Positions 51,437-60,812 of a stretch of DNA of 64,000 nucleotides are shown here, piece after piece (position 1 is the first letter of the stretch; each line of letters starts with the position of its first letter). The stretch is taken from assembly GCA_013306675.1 (NCBI GenBank), contig JABLUY010000046.1, positions 110,588 to 174,587 on the forward strand, given 5' to 3'. The stretch comes from Thraustochytrium sp. TN22 (taxonomy: Eukaryota; Sar; Bigyra; Thraustochytrida; Thraustochytriidae). Position numbers and translations under genes: made by a program. The notes beneath the pieces were generated by a model. The model searched no databases. It was given only the letters and a program-made list of their open reading frames with translations, and had not been told where the DNA came from.

Positions 51437-51809
51437 ACTGGGGCTGCACGGGAATTCCGTTTTTCTACACAAAAAGAAGTTAGCTTGCACCACGAAGGCG
51501 CGCGCGACCAGCGCGTGCGCACTTTCTCTTCGAATTTGATCATGTGTCCATGTCTGCTGATGTGTGTGTTTTTGGTTCTGTTCGTCTTTCTGTTTCTTCG
51601 TTTTCCACCTGGCACCTGGGCTAAAATCACTCGGGCTCGCACCCAACTTTAGCCGCACGTCTTCCACACACGTGCGGCTTCAAGGTCGTGATTGCGTGCT
51701 GTGCTGCGCGGTCTCACAGCTCAGGTAGGCCCTGCCAGGCACGACAGGAAGATCACCGCTCAGCCTCCGTTCAATCTGATCGCGAGAGCCAGCATGGCGA
51801 GATCTTACC
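51437..51809. other. Convergent intergenic spacer
   Basis: The spacer is less GC-rich and holds the 3' flanks of the coiled-coil (+) and kinesin (-) genes. No gene is seen. Confidence 0.5.
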
Positions 51810-54653
51810 TCAGGCTCCACTAGACTTTATCGCCAGCGCCTCGAGACACTTGGAAACGAGGTTGAACAAGCCAGTGAGGTCCTTGTTGACACCCTCCGGC
51901 AGCTCATCGGCACGAGAGCGCACCTGCACAACGATGGACTGAATCTTGTCCATGATCGTCTGCATAGCAAGCTGCTCCTTGGCGTGGTTCAAGGAGCGCG
52001 CACGCAGCTTCTCCATCTCGGCGAGCAGGTCGTCGCGGTGTTGTTGTAGTTGTTGTTGTTGTTGTTGTTGTTGTTGTTGCTGTTGTTGTTGCTGCTGCTG
52101 CTGCTGAAGTTCCTGTTCGCGCACGTCGGCAGCGTCGTGGTGGTTCAAGGAAGCTGGAGAAGACCGCCGCTGGCGGCCATCCTGCTGCTCTTTAATCATG
52201 TTGTCGAGCGCAACGCGCAACTTGGCGTTCTCCTCGCGCACGGAGCGAATCTGGGCGTCCTTCTTGGAGAGACGGCCCGTCATCTGCTCGCGAAAGGTCT
52301 GGTACTGCTCGGTGAGCGCGCGCACCCGGTTCTCCAGACTAACGCCCGGCTCGGCGCGCGGCAGCGCGTTCGCTGCGGCGGCGGCCAAGGCGCTGGAGGT
52401 GGCGACGCTGGAGGTCGAGGTGGTCGAGGAGGCGGTGGGAGGCGGCGTGGGCAGCTTCGCACCTACGTCAGCGTCGGCATCCTCGTCCAGGTCGTCCATC
52501 TCAACGCCGAGCGCACGGCGAAGCTCGCGCGAGCCGGCAGGTGCGTGCTGGGATTCGAGCGCCAGGCGCTTGAGGTGGATGAGCTCCGTGGTCTTCTCGT
52601 CGAGGCGCTCCTCCGTCTCGCGGCGCTTGCGTTCGCACTCGTCGAGCTCGTCCTGCAGGGCGATGATCTGGTCGTCGCGCTCGTTGAGCCGCTGCGTGAG
52701 ATTCACCATGATGTCGCGCTGCTTCAGCAGCAGTTGCTTGTAGCGATCGGTCTGCGCGAGCTGCACCTCGATCTGCTCGCGCTCGCGCTCGAGGTCCTCG
52801 AGGCGCGAGGAGTACTCGGCGCGCAGCTTCTCGCGGTGCACCTTGAGCGCGCTGCGAAACTGCGGCGTGTCCTGTACGTCGCTGCCGTGTGCGGCGTGCG
52901 CCGCGCCCATGAGCATCTTGCTCTGCAGCTGCGAAATGCGCTCCTCAAGCCGCCGCTTCGCCTCCTTCTCACGCATGAACTCCTCAGACCGCGACTCGAG
53001 CGCGCGCAGCGCGGCCATCTTGTCGGCCTCGGCGCGCCGCTTCTGGTCCTCCAGCTCCAGCACGACGCGCTGGTCCACCACGTTCTGCGACTTTTGCGCC
53101 AGCTCTCGCCGCAGCCGCTTCAGCTCGCGCTCGTACTTGCGCAGCAGCGAGTTCTTGTCCACATCCTCATTCACCGACGCGCTGTTTCGAATGCTCTTGG
53201 CGCGATTCGCGAACTTGAGCGTCGACAGCGTCTCCGATATGGCGTCCGCGCACGGGCTGATGGTCGCGTACATGGCCGTCTTGCAATTACCGCCCAAGCT
53301 GTCCTCCAGGATGCGCGTGAGCTTTGAGTCGCGGTAGGGAATGTGCGCGCGCTCGCGCTCGTCCGTGAGCGCCGAGATCACGTTGCCCAGCGCTGAGAGC
53401 GACCGGTTGATCTTGCGGCTCTCCTCCAGGCGCTGGCCCGTAGCGCCGGAAATGCGCACGCGCTCCGACCCAGCCAGGTCCACAAGGTTCAGCTTGGCCA
53501 CTCGGAACCGCTGCCGCACCAGCTCCTCGGGCGACCGATCCCCGAAGGCGTCCGCCAGCAGCATCTTCTCAAACTGCGACGAGCTCACGGCGCGGCCCTG
53601 CGTGTCCACGAAAGTCGTCTCGCACTGCTCCACGATGATTTTCAGAATGGCATGGCTGCGGCTGCTCACCTCGTTTAGTTTCGTCTTGCCCGTGGCGCGC
53701 CCCGCCGCGCCGCGCGCCATTAGCTTGAAAATCTCCGCCGGGGACCGCACCACCCACTCCGACAGGCCCTCCACGTAGACGCCGCGCGTGTTCTGCTTTG
53801 ACCGGTCGTCCTCACGGATCTGCAGGTTCGCGTTTTCCGGCTTGAGCAAATCGTAGATGACGTCGTTGTAGATCTGCAGGTACGAGGCGCGCACCAGGAA
53901 CCGGTTGCTCTCCGAGGCCTTCTCCTGGATGTGTGTGAAAATCTGCTCGATCGCGCGCGGCACGATGCCGCGGTCCTCGTACCGCTCCGCGTCGCCCTCC
54001 ATCGTGTACGTTTTGCCTGTGCCCGTCTGACCGTACGCGAGGATAGTCGCATTGTAGCCTTCCAAGCAGGACGCAACCAGCGACCGCGCCGACCGCTCGT
54101 AGATCTCGCGCTGCGACGACTCCATACCGTGCACCGCGTCGAACGTGAACGCGCTGTGCTCCGTCACCTGCACAAAGCGCTTCTCCGGTGCCACACGCAC
54201 CAGCCGCGCCGAGTCTGCCTGATCGTGTGCCAGGAATGGCCGCAGCCGGACCACCACCTGGACGCGCTGCATCGCGCGCTGTGCGAACGAGTCACTGCGC
54301 GACTCGCGGCTTAGCATGGGTGCCGGCGGCAGTCCGCCGGCTGGGCCGCCTGCGCCTTGGTGCGCCTCCTCGTCGCTGTAGCCGTCCTCGTCCTCCCCCT
54401 CCTTTTCATCCTCCTCCAGGGCCTGCTCGAAGAAGTGCGCCGGTAGCATGCGCGCGAGCGCCTCGATATCCGCGTCATTCACGCGCTCCAGGCCGGCCAG
54501 CGGGCTGCTGGCCGCCTCCCTGTCACCGCTCGTGTCCTCGTCCCCGCTCCCGAGGTCGTCCTCCTCGTCGCCGCGGTCCAGCGCCACGACCAGCGACGCC
54601 GAGGTCCCGCTGCTCGTACTCAGCGTCCGCTGCAGCCGCGCGCGCGCGTCCAT
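51810..54653 (-). CDS. Kinesin with N-terminal motor domain
   Basis: The 947-residue protein is a microtubule motor. An acidic N-terminal extension of about 125 residues precedes a complete motor domain from VQVVVRLRPF (about residue 130): P-loop GQTGTGKT (about 206-213), switch I NEVSSRSHA, switch II DLAGSER, and the end of the motor at LKFANRAKSIRN. After a short neck the protein is coiled coil for about 250 residues (ELKRLRRELAQK onward), then a Ser/Thr/Ala linker, a second short coil and a Gln run from TTG/CTG repeats at about 52040-52112. A helical tail ends the protein. N-terminal position and NRAKSIRN fit a plus-end-directed type. The subfamily cannot be assigned with confidence. Upstream is a GCCGC pentamer array. 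Confidence 0.93.
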   Translation of the reverse strand: MDARARLQRTLSTSSGTSASLVVALDRGDEEDDLGSGDEDTSGDREAASSPLAGLERVNDADIEALARMLPAHFFEQALEEDEKEGEDEDGYSDEEAHQGAGGPAGGLPPAPMLSRESRSDSFAQRAMQRVQVVVRLRPFLAHDQADSARLVRVAPEKRFVQVTEHSAFTFDAVHGMESSQREIYERSARSLVASCLEGYNATILAYGQTGTGKTYTMEGDAERYEDRGIVPRAIEQIFTHIQEKASESNRFLVRASYLQIYNDVIYDLLKPENANLQIREDDRSKQNTRGVYVEGLSEWVVRSPAEIFKLMARGAAGRATGKTKLNEVSSRSHAILKIIVEQCETTFVDTQGRAVSSSQFEKMLLADAFGDRSPEELVRQRFRVAKLNLVDLAGSERVRISGATGQRLEESRKINRSLSALGNVISALTDERERAHIPYRDSKLTRILEDSLGGNCKTAMYATISPCADAISETLSTLKFANRAKSIRNSASVNEDVDKNSLLRKYERELKRLRRELAQKSQNVVDQRVVLELEDQKRRAEADKMAALRALESRSEEFMREKEAKRRLEERISQLQSKMLMGAAHAAHGSDVQDTPQFRSALKVHREKLRAEYSSRLEDLEREREQIEVQLAQTDRYKQLLLKQRDIMVNLTQRLNERDDQIIALQDELDECERKRRETEERLDEKTTELIHLKRLALESQHAPAGSRELRRALGVEMDDLDEDADADVGAKLPTPPPTASSTTSTSSVATSSALAAAAANALPRAEPGVSLENRVRALTEQYQTFREQMTGRLSKKDAQIRSVREENAKLRVALDNMIKEQQDGRQRRSSPASLNHHDAADVREQELQQQQQQQQQQQQQQQQQQQLQQHRDDLLAEMEKLRARSLNHAKEQLAMQTIMDKIQSIVVQVRSRADELPEGVNKDLTGLFNLVSKCLEALAIKSSGA

Positions 54654-54656
54654 GCT

Positions 54657-54716
54657 GCCCGCCGCGCGCCGCGCCGCGCCGCGCCGCACCGCGCCGCGCC
54701 GCGCCGCGCCGCGCCG
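54657..54716. repeat. GCCGC pentanucleotide array
   Basis: About ten 5-bp units begin just upstream of the kinesin start codon at 54653 (minus strand). Confidence 0.94.
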
Positions 54717-55356
54717 CCGCGCGCCCGCCGTTCGAGCCTTGCCGCCGCCGCCGCCGCTGCCCGCCTGCGTGCACCAAGGCTGCCTGCCGACACGGCGTCC
54801 AAGTCGGCGAGCCCGGCCGAGATAGTAACGTTACGCCGGCCGGGCAGCTCCGAGTCGCCGGCGGGGGTGGTGGTGTTCAAAGTCACTGTCAAGTTCCTGT
54901 AGGCGTGGGGCAGCGGGCGACACGCGAGGCGGAGGCAGAAGCAGGAGCAGTGGCCAGCAGCAGAAACAGGTGACATGACAGCAGAGGCAGGCGCCATGAA
55001 AGCAGAAGCCGGCGACGTGACAGCAGAAGCAGATGATGCGCCTTCGAGTGCCGTCGAGCGCCGTCGAGCGCCGTCGAGCGCCGTCGAGCGACTCCTGCCA
55101 GCTAAATAGCCCACTGGCCGCCTGCCTGCTGCAGTGCAGCAACGCGGACGAAGACCTCTGAGGCCGTGAGGTTGCCTTCGTGGCTGAAGGGCCTTCTTGC
55201 TATCGCCAACCAAAGTGGTCTGCCTTGCACGCGGCACAGACAGATGCTTCCGTGTTGACTCAAGTCGAGGCTTAAGGAGAGAGAATTCGTTCATTGTTAC
55301 TTTGTAGGCCGTGTGCAACGTTGAGCAGGAGCGCGCGTAGACCATCGCGATAGCCT
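54717..55356. repeat. Intergenic region with 10-bp and AGCAGA-type repeats
   Basis: No gene is recognised. A degenerate stretch at about 54925-55035 repeats CAGCAGAAGCAG-like units. At about 55050-55090 there are four copies of the 10-bp unit GCCGTCGAGC. A 43-codon frame covers part of this but is only repeat sequence. Confidence 0.6.
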
Positions 55357-55908
55357 TTACGCGAGCGAAGAGAAGAAGGAGATTGCTGTCAGCAGAAGAA
55401 GGGTCAGCCCTGTAGTCGGGAGCCGCGTAGAACCGGGGCAAATAAACCGGGGGCAGTCCTCCGTGACGGTGAAATCGTACGTTGGCTTGGGTGTGGGCGT
55501 GCGCGTGGGCACGCGCGTGGGCGCGGACGTGGGCGCAAGCGTCGTGACGTTCACAGAGGTACTGGGCCTTTGGACCAGCGCCAGGACGTATTCAGAGTCT
55601 TCCAGTGCCTCCAGCTGCGGGATGTAGTACTCGTAGCACTCGTCGATGCTGAAGATGCATTGCACCATCGAGTATGACGGGTCAGCGAGAAGCATATAGT
55701 CAAGCCTCGTCACATCGTCCTGCACCAAGGCCGCTCCGATTGTGAGCTGCTGGTACTCTGCATTGCAGCCTACATCCTCCTCGCAGTCGGCCAGCTCCGC
55801 CGAGCACTGCGCAGACACACCTGCGGAGTCGCACGTCGGCCCAGCGCCCGAAGCCTGCCCGGCGATGCTCAGCACGGCCACAAGCACGGCCGTCACGAGG
55901 CGCTGCAT
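55357..55908 (-). CDS. Small secreted or membrane-anchored Cys-rich protein
   Basis: The 183-residue protein has an N-terminal signal peptide (MQRLVTAVLVAVLSIAGQ), a 95-residue region with six or more cysteines (including CSAELADCEEDVGC and later QCIFSIDEC), then a Thr/Pro-rich stalk with TRVPTRTPTPKPT. It ends in a hydrophobic segment with almost no tail (LTLLLLTAISFFSSLA). That layout is typical of a GPI-anchored or type I surface protein with an O-glycosylated stalk. No family is recognised. Confidence 0.78.
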   Translation of the reverse strand: MQRLVTAVLVAVLSIAGQASGAGPTCDSAGVSAQCSAELADCEEDVGCNAEYQQLTIGAALVQDDVTRLDYMLLADPSYSMVQCIFSIDECYEYYIPQLEALEDSEYVLALVQRPSTSVNVTTLAPTSAPTRVPTRTPTPKPTYDFTVTEDCPRFICPGSTRLPTTGLTLLLLTAISFFSSLA

Positions 55909-56846
55909 GGTGACTCGGCAAGCTCCCCCGCTCGTGCTGCCTCTATTCCCTCGCTCGACGCTGTGCGTGCAATGCAGGTTTGCCTCGCTTGTGCTGTGCC
56001 AGCGGCTTCTAAGCTATAGCTGGCCTGGCCTCCCTGTTCGAAACTCGCTCATTGCGTGCGCCGCCGCCGCTTTGTGTCGTGCAAACTTGACGCAGATCCG
56101 CCTGCCTGGCTGCCAGTGGCTGCACAGCCTACACCCGCTCAACCAGCGCGCGCTGACGAGGCACGAGCAACGCTGTCTGTGGGTGCCCTTGGTACACCCA
56201 TGCCTACTTCTGTTGGATTGCCTGAGGGAACCAGGGGGGTACCCTCGCCCAGCCTCGCCCGCCTCGCCCGGCCTCGCCCGTAATCCGCCCGGGGGACCAG
56301 GTACCTCCATGACCAGCGTAATTTTGCGCGCGTGCGGTGCGTAGCGCTGCGTAGCCGCGGCCCGTAGGTGCTGGCTCTGGATGATCTGCTGTCACGTCGC
56401 CGTCGAACGAGCTGGACCGCCGGGGCGGACAGATGCCACGATAGCATGGTCGCACGCGCAGCGCAGTCACTCTCGGACAGCCTGAGTCGCCGTCAGCAGA
56501 TGGGTCAGCAGGCTGCCAGTGAAAACTTCTCTGCCGGAGCTGCGGCGAGCGGCGAGCGCCGCCGGTGCCACGCCGCGAGCAAGTCCAGAAGTGAAAATTC
56601 TTGCGCATTGTGCATTGCATGTTGACTTGTTGATGGTGGTCGGTGTGACCCGACCGTAACTGCAGCTTCTCGAGAGGCTGATTTGCTGCTGGCTGGGAGC
56701 CGCGGTGCAGCCCTGTACCACTCTCTGTTAGAACTGTGAGCACTGACCAGCACTGCTCATGCCAGCGCGGTCAGTGTGGTGCAGGACTGCACCAGCAGGA
56801 GCAGCCAGCGAGCGAGCGAGCTAGAGCGAGTCGTGCCAGCTTGCGG
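55909..56846. other. Gene-free region
   Basis: No credible frame is seen on either strand. The region has GC skew changes and short CCTCGCC repeats (about 56253-56280). Confidence 0.5.
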
Positions 56847-58418
56847 TTACTTGCCGGAGCTGCTAGAAGGGAGCGAACGCACGTAGCGGCGCTGGAAATG
56901 GATGCGGCAAGGCTGGCGCAGCTGGCCGCGACGCAGCAGCGTGGGACGCAGCAGCGCAACGAGCGGGTTCCAGTTGGTGAGCCGGCAACAGTCAACGAAA
57001 ATGATGACCTTGTGGCGGTCCAGCTGCAGCTCCGCGCTGGTGGGCGTCAGCGTGCGCGCGATCTCCTCCATGCGCCCGCGCGCGTCGCTGTCCATGGACA
57101 CGCGCTGCGCGAGCAGGTCCTGGCACACGCGCAGGATGGCTGTGTTCTGCATGCTCGCCGTCTGCTTCGCGCGAACGTCGGCTGCCGTGGCGAGGCGAAT
57201 CACTGGCATGTACGCCGCCTTCTGCAGCCCCTTGGTCAGATGGCACCGCGTCACCTGCACGACACGGCCCAGGTCCTCGCCACGGTCCATCTCCAGCACG
57301 CACATGAACCCGTGCGGCCGCCGCTGAATCTCGTGGAGGAGCGAGGCGCAGGTGTCGTCGCGCAACGGCTCGTCGGCCGACTGGAAGAGCCCCACGCGCT
57401 GGTTGTCGAACTCCACCTGCACGAGGACCACCGTGGCGCCTGCCGGTGGCAGCGCCGGGTCCGTGGCGTCCGCCCTGGTCTTGGCGTCCGTAAAGTTGTT
57501 GCGAATCTTCACGATCCCATAGCCTTCGTTGTAGTCGCGCTCCACGCGCTGAATCTCATCCAGGATCAAGTACAAGCTGTCCGGCTCCGCCGACATGCGA
57601 CGCGGGCCCACTGCCGGCCCCTTTCCGGGGGCAACCTTGAAGGCAGCTGCCTCAGGGTTCATGGAGCCCTTGGGCCCGGCGCCGGCGCCCGCCTCCGGCC
57701 CGAGGCGCACCTTCGGTGCCTCGGTGGCGACGGCCTGTTGCGCAGGCTTGGCCCACGCCGAGGTCGTCGCCTGGGAGGCGCCGCCCCACGCCCGTAGCTG
57801 GTCCACGGCCGCCACCGTGGTCAGCGGCCCGCTCGAAGAAAAGAGCGTCTCGGCGTCGTCCTCCAGCACCTCGCGCAGGCGCTGTCTCGCGCTTGACTCG
57901 TCCAGGAGCTCCTCGCGTAGTGCCATTCTGACGGGCGGGAGCGGGCACAGCTCCGCGCTCAGGAGCGCCAGCATGCTGTCGTGCTCGTGCACCGCCGCGC
58001 GCGTGCCCTGCTCGATGGCAGCGCGGCCCTCCCGGCATGCCGGCAAGCGCTCGTACTGTGCGTAGCTCGCAGCACAGTCCCTCTCCACGCGCGCCAGGAG
58101 GTTCTCCAAGAAGTACTCGTTCCCGGCGCTCGCCGCCTCCTGCGTCATGCGCTGCTGCGCCGCCTCCTTGGCGAAGGCGACGGGGACCGCATCCAGCGGG
58201 TGCGTCTGGCCCCAGCGTCCGTCCTGCGCGCCGACAAGCGCGCTGGGCTTGAGCAGCTGCGCGGTCCAAGGCGTCGAATCGTCGCCGTCGTTAGCCGCGC
58301 CGGCCGCATTCTCCTTGTCGTCCGCTCCGCCGGCCGCCAACTTGAAGACTCGTCCGTCGTCGGGCGCCAGGGCATCCTCGATCGCCCAGGGCGAGCCCCT
58401 GCTGCTGCACGGAAACAT
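56847..58418 (-). CDS. PSP1-domain protein A
   Basis: The 523-residue product (from the ATG at 58418) has a C-terminal PSP1 domain from about residue 330. It begins VEFDNQRVGLF, then MDRGEDLGRVVQV, then VIRLATAADVRAK, RVCQDLLAQR, and the final LQLDRHKVIIFVDCC followed by IHFQRR. That is the sequence of blocks in bacterial RicT/YaaT-type proteins and in eukaryotic PSP1 C-terminal-domain proteins of yeast and trypanosomes. RicT acts in RNA maturation complexes; yeast PSP1 is a suppressor with unclear role. The N-terminal 330 residues are lineage-specific. The frame extends 70 residues upstream to 58628, and either start is possible. Protein B upstream is a paralogue in the same orientation, about 790 bp away. 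Confidence 0.82.
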   Translation of the reverse strand: MFPCSSRGSPWAIEDALAPDDGRVFKLAAGGADDKENAAGAANDGDDSTPWTAQLLKPSALVGAQDGRWGQTHPLDAVPVAFAKEAAQQRMTQEAASAGNEYFLENLLARVERDCAASYAQYERLPACREGRAAIEQGTRAAVHEHDSMLALLSAELCPLPPVRMALREELLDESSARQRLREVLEDDAETLFSSSGPLTTVAAVDQLRAWGGASQATTSAWAKPAQQAVATEAPKVRLGPEAGAGAGPKGSMNPEAAAFKVAPGKGPAVGPRRMSAEPDSLYLILDEIQRVERDYNEGYGIVKIRNNFTDAKTRADATDPALPPAGATVVLVQVEFDNQRVGLFQSADEPLRDDTCASLLHEIQRRPHGFMCVLEMDRGEDLGRVVQVTRCHLTKGLQKAAYMPVIRLATAADVRAKQTASMQNTAILRVCQDLLAQRVSMDSDARGRMEEIARTLTPTSAELQLDRHKVIIFVDCCRLTNWNPLVALLRPTLLRRGQLRQPCRIHFQRRYVRSLPSSSSGK

Positions 58419-59210
58419 GCCGCGTCCCACGGTCCTCTTGCGCGTGCTCGCCGTGCTCGTTGTCGTCGCTTGGTTCCAGCGTCGTTGCCGCTCGTCGGTG
58501 GTTGCGTTGGTTGGTGGTTTGCTGCTCTGTCGCGTGCCGCGTGTTTGAATTTTGAATTTGAATTCGAATCGAGCGCCGCAACGACCTAACCACGGCGCCC
58601 TAACCACGGCGCTTGCTCGCCGAGACACGCGTCTTTCAATACGTCAATCGCGTCAAAGCGTGTCAAAGCGCGTCAAAAAAGCGTGTCAAAGCGCGTCAAA
58701 AAAGCGCGTCAAAGCGCGTCAAAAAAGCGCGTCAAAGCACGCAAAGGCGCGCCAAAGCGCGCCAAAGCACGGAGCCTGATCTAACGACCGCGTGGTGAGT
58801 TCGTCGACGATAAATCCTTGTCTAACGACCGCATGTTGAGTTCGTTGGCGGCGAAGCACGCCACCAAGCACGCATGATTCAGCTCTCGCCGTTTGGCAAC
58901 CAAAGCGAGCGAGCAAGAGGCTCGAAATAGCTGCCATCGTTCGCTAAAGGCAGGCAAATTGGCATTCAAGCGAGCCCGGGAAGGAAGCAAGTACGAAGGG
59001 TACAATGACGGCGTTCTCTTTCTTGTAGCGCCGCGAACGAAACAGATTCTTCTGCGATCGAAATTTGGGCTCGGCAGTCGAGCTGAACGCCACGTTCGAG
59101 GTTCGCTGCAGGTTACGACTTTGCCTGGTTGCCGGTCGCGCATGGCTTTTCTCTTTTCTGTGTCTACGACCCGGACAGTGAGAATCCTGCAGCTCGGCAA
59201 GGAGCGGCGA
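58419..59210. repeat. Intergenic region with 23-bp minisatellite and 25-bp direct repeats
   Basis: Between the PSP1 paralogues, about 58651-58760 is an array of units built from GCGCGTCAAA, arranged as 23-bp units ending in an A-run. A 13-bp repeat CTAACCACGGCGC occurs twice near 58587-58612. A 25-bp sequence starting TCTAACGACCGC occurs twice, at 58780-58804 and 58821-58845, with 23 of 25 matches. No gene is recognised. Confidence 0.75.
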
Positions 59211-60812
59211 TCAGTCCTCATCGTCGTGGTGGGTCCAGCTGCGCGAGAGCGCGCGCACCATGCGGCGCTGGAAGTGCACGCGGCGGCCAAGCATTTGGCC
59301 GAGGAGCTTGGTGAGCGGGTTCCAGTTGGTCTTGACAGAGCAGTCGACGGAAATGATAACCTTGCGGCAGTCGAGCTGCTGTTCAGCGGCCCTGGGCTCG
59401 AGCGTATCGGCAATGGCCAGGATGTAGTCGCGGGTCTTCTTGGAGCGAATGTGCTCGCGGCCCTTGAGGAGTTCGCGGCAGAGCTTCAGCATGGCGTCGC
59501 ACTCGGACTGCGCGTTCGCCTTGGCACGAAGGTCGGCGTCTGTCGCGAGGCGGAGCACGGGCATGTACGGCACCTCAGGCATGCCGCCGCGCAGCTTGCA
59601 GGGGGCGAGCCGCAGGATGCGGCCCTGGTCCTCGCCACGGTCCATGCAGAGGACTACGTCAACGCCTGCGGGCCGGCGGCGCAACTCGTGCGTGAGGGAG
59701 ACGCGCGCAGACTTGTTCTGCAGCGGCTCGTCGCACGTCTGGAATAGGCCCACGCGCCGGTCTGTAAAGCGCACCTCGATGAGCACCACGGCGGCGTCTT
59801 CGGGCGGGAGGACCGGGTCCAGGGGGTGAGGTTCGGTTCCCACCCTGGTGAAGGCATTCTCCACGTCCACCACGCCGTAGCCGCCGTTCCACTCTTGCAG
59901 ACTCAGCTTGAGGTCAGCCGGCCGAAAGCGCGCATTGTTGATGGCCGGCAGCCCGTTCACGTAGTGCGGCCAGGCCGGCGCGTGGCGGGGCCCCGGCGCG
60001 AGCCGCTGCTCGCTGGGCCGGTACCCGGAGAAAATGACGCGCCCGTCCTGCTGCGCGATCGAAAGCACCTGGTCCACCGGCCGCGTCACTGCGGCGCGAT
60101 AGTTGCTCGCATCCATCATGAGGCTGCCCTGCGCGAGAATCTGGCGCCGCTCGCGCGCGCTGCGCTGGTCGTGGAGCGCCGCCTTCAGGGCGTGCACCAT
60201 GGGCGCGCCCGCGATGGGCGCCAGCGAGGTGGCCAGAAACTCCACGCTGTTGGATGGCTCCTGCGCGCCGACGCTGCGCTCAAGGACGGCACTGCCCTCT
60301 TGGAAGGCGCTCAGACCGTGGTATGCGTCGAGGCTGCCCATGATGCGCTTGGCGGCGTGATGGCCAAAGTCGCTCGCACCGTTCTGCGGCTTTGACGCGC
60401 TGCCGTCCTCCACAGACGGGACAGGCCCGTCCTTGACCATGTTCTCGAAGAAGACCGCGTCGATGCTCGGGTACGCCTTTGGGCCGGTCTGCACCGGCGT
60501 GGTGAAGACGCTCGAGCCCCAGATACTGTGCGTTGAGCTGCAAACAGCTCCCCAGTCCATGCCGCCGTCGCCCTCCACGGGTGCAGCAGTCTTCGCGTCA
60601 TCGTGCGCAGAATCCTCGTACGTCACGCGCATCACCTCCACGGCCGCGACGTCCCACGCTGCGTCGAGCGCGGGCTTGCGCTTCTTGCTCGCCGAATCTG
60701 CGGCCAGAATCGCGTCCTTCATGGCCATTTCCTCCTCCGCAAGGCACAGGGGCGCCTCCTCCGAGTCCGCGTCCTCCACGGCCGCGGTCTCAAGCTTCTT
60801 CTTCATCATCAC
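59211..60812 (-). CDS. PSP1-domain protein B
   Basis: This 533-residue protein is a paralogue of protein A. The C-terminal PSP1 domain shows the same blocks: VRFTDRRVGLF, MDRGEDQGRILRL, PVLRLATDADLRAK, KLCRELLKG, and LDCRKVIISVDCS followed by VHFQRR. Immediately before it both proteins share a GYG-containing segment (EWNGGYGVVDVENAFT here and YNEGYGIVKIRNNFT in protein A), so the shared region is longer than the PSP1 domain alone. The N-terminal half is not clearly alignable and contains a KKRK basic patch. The start has three Met codons in a row at 60812, 60809 and 60806. Confidence 0.82.
   Translation of the reverse strand: MMMKKKLETAAVEDADSEEAPLCLAEEEMAMKDAILAADSASKKRKPALDAAWDVAAVEVMRVTYEDSAHDDAKTAAPVEGDGGMDWGAVCSSTHSIWGSSVFTTPVQTGPKAYPSIDAVFFENMVKDGPVPSVEDGSASKPQNGASDFGHHAAKRIMGSLDAYHGLSAFQEGSAVLERSVGAQEPSNSVEFLATSLAPIAGAPMVHALKAALHDQRSARERRQILAQGSLMMDASNYRAAVTRPVDQVLSIAQQDGRVIFSGYRPSEQRLAPGPRHAPAWPHYVNGLPAINNARFRPADLKLSLQEWNGGYGVVDVENAFTRVGTEPHPLDPVLPPEDAAVVLIEVRFTDRRVGLFQTCDEPLQNKSARVSLTHELRRRPAGVDVVLCMDRGEDQGRILRLAPCKLRGGMPEVPYMPVLRLATDADLRAKANAQSECDAMLKLCRELLKGREHIRSKKTRDYILAIADTLEPRAAEQQLDCRKVIISVDCSVKTNWNPLTKLLGQMLGRRVHFQRRMVRALSRSWTHHDDED

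Noticed and set aside
54975-55106. 43-codon plus-strand frame in the kinesin upstream region
   Set aside because: It consists only of CAGCAGA-like and GCCGTCGAGC repeats.
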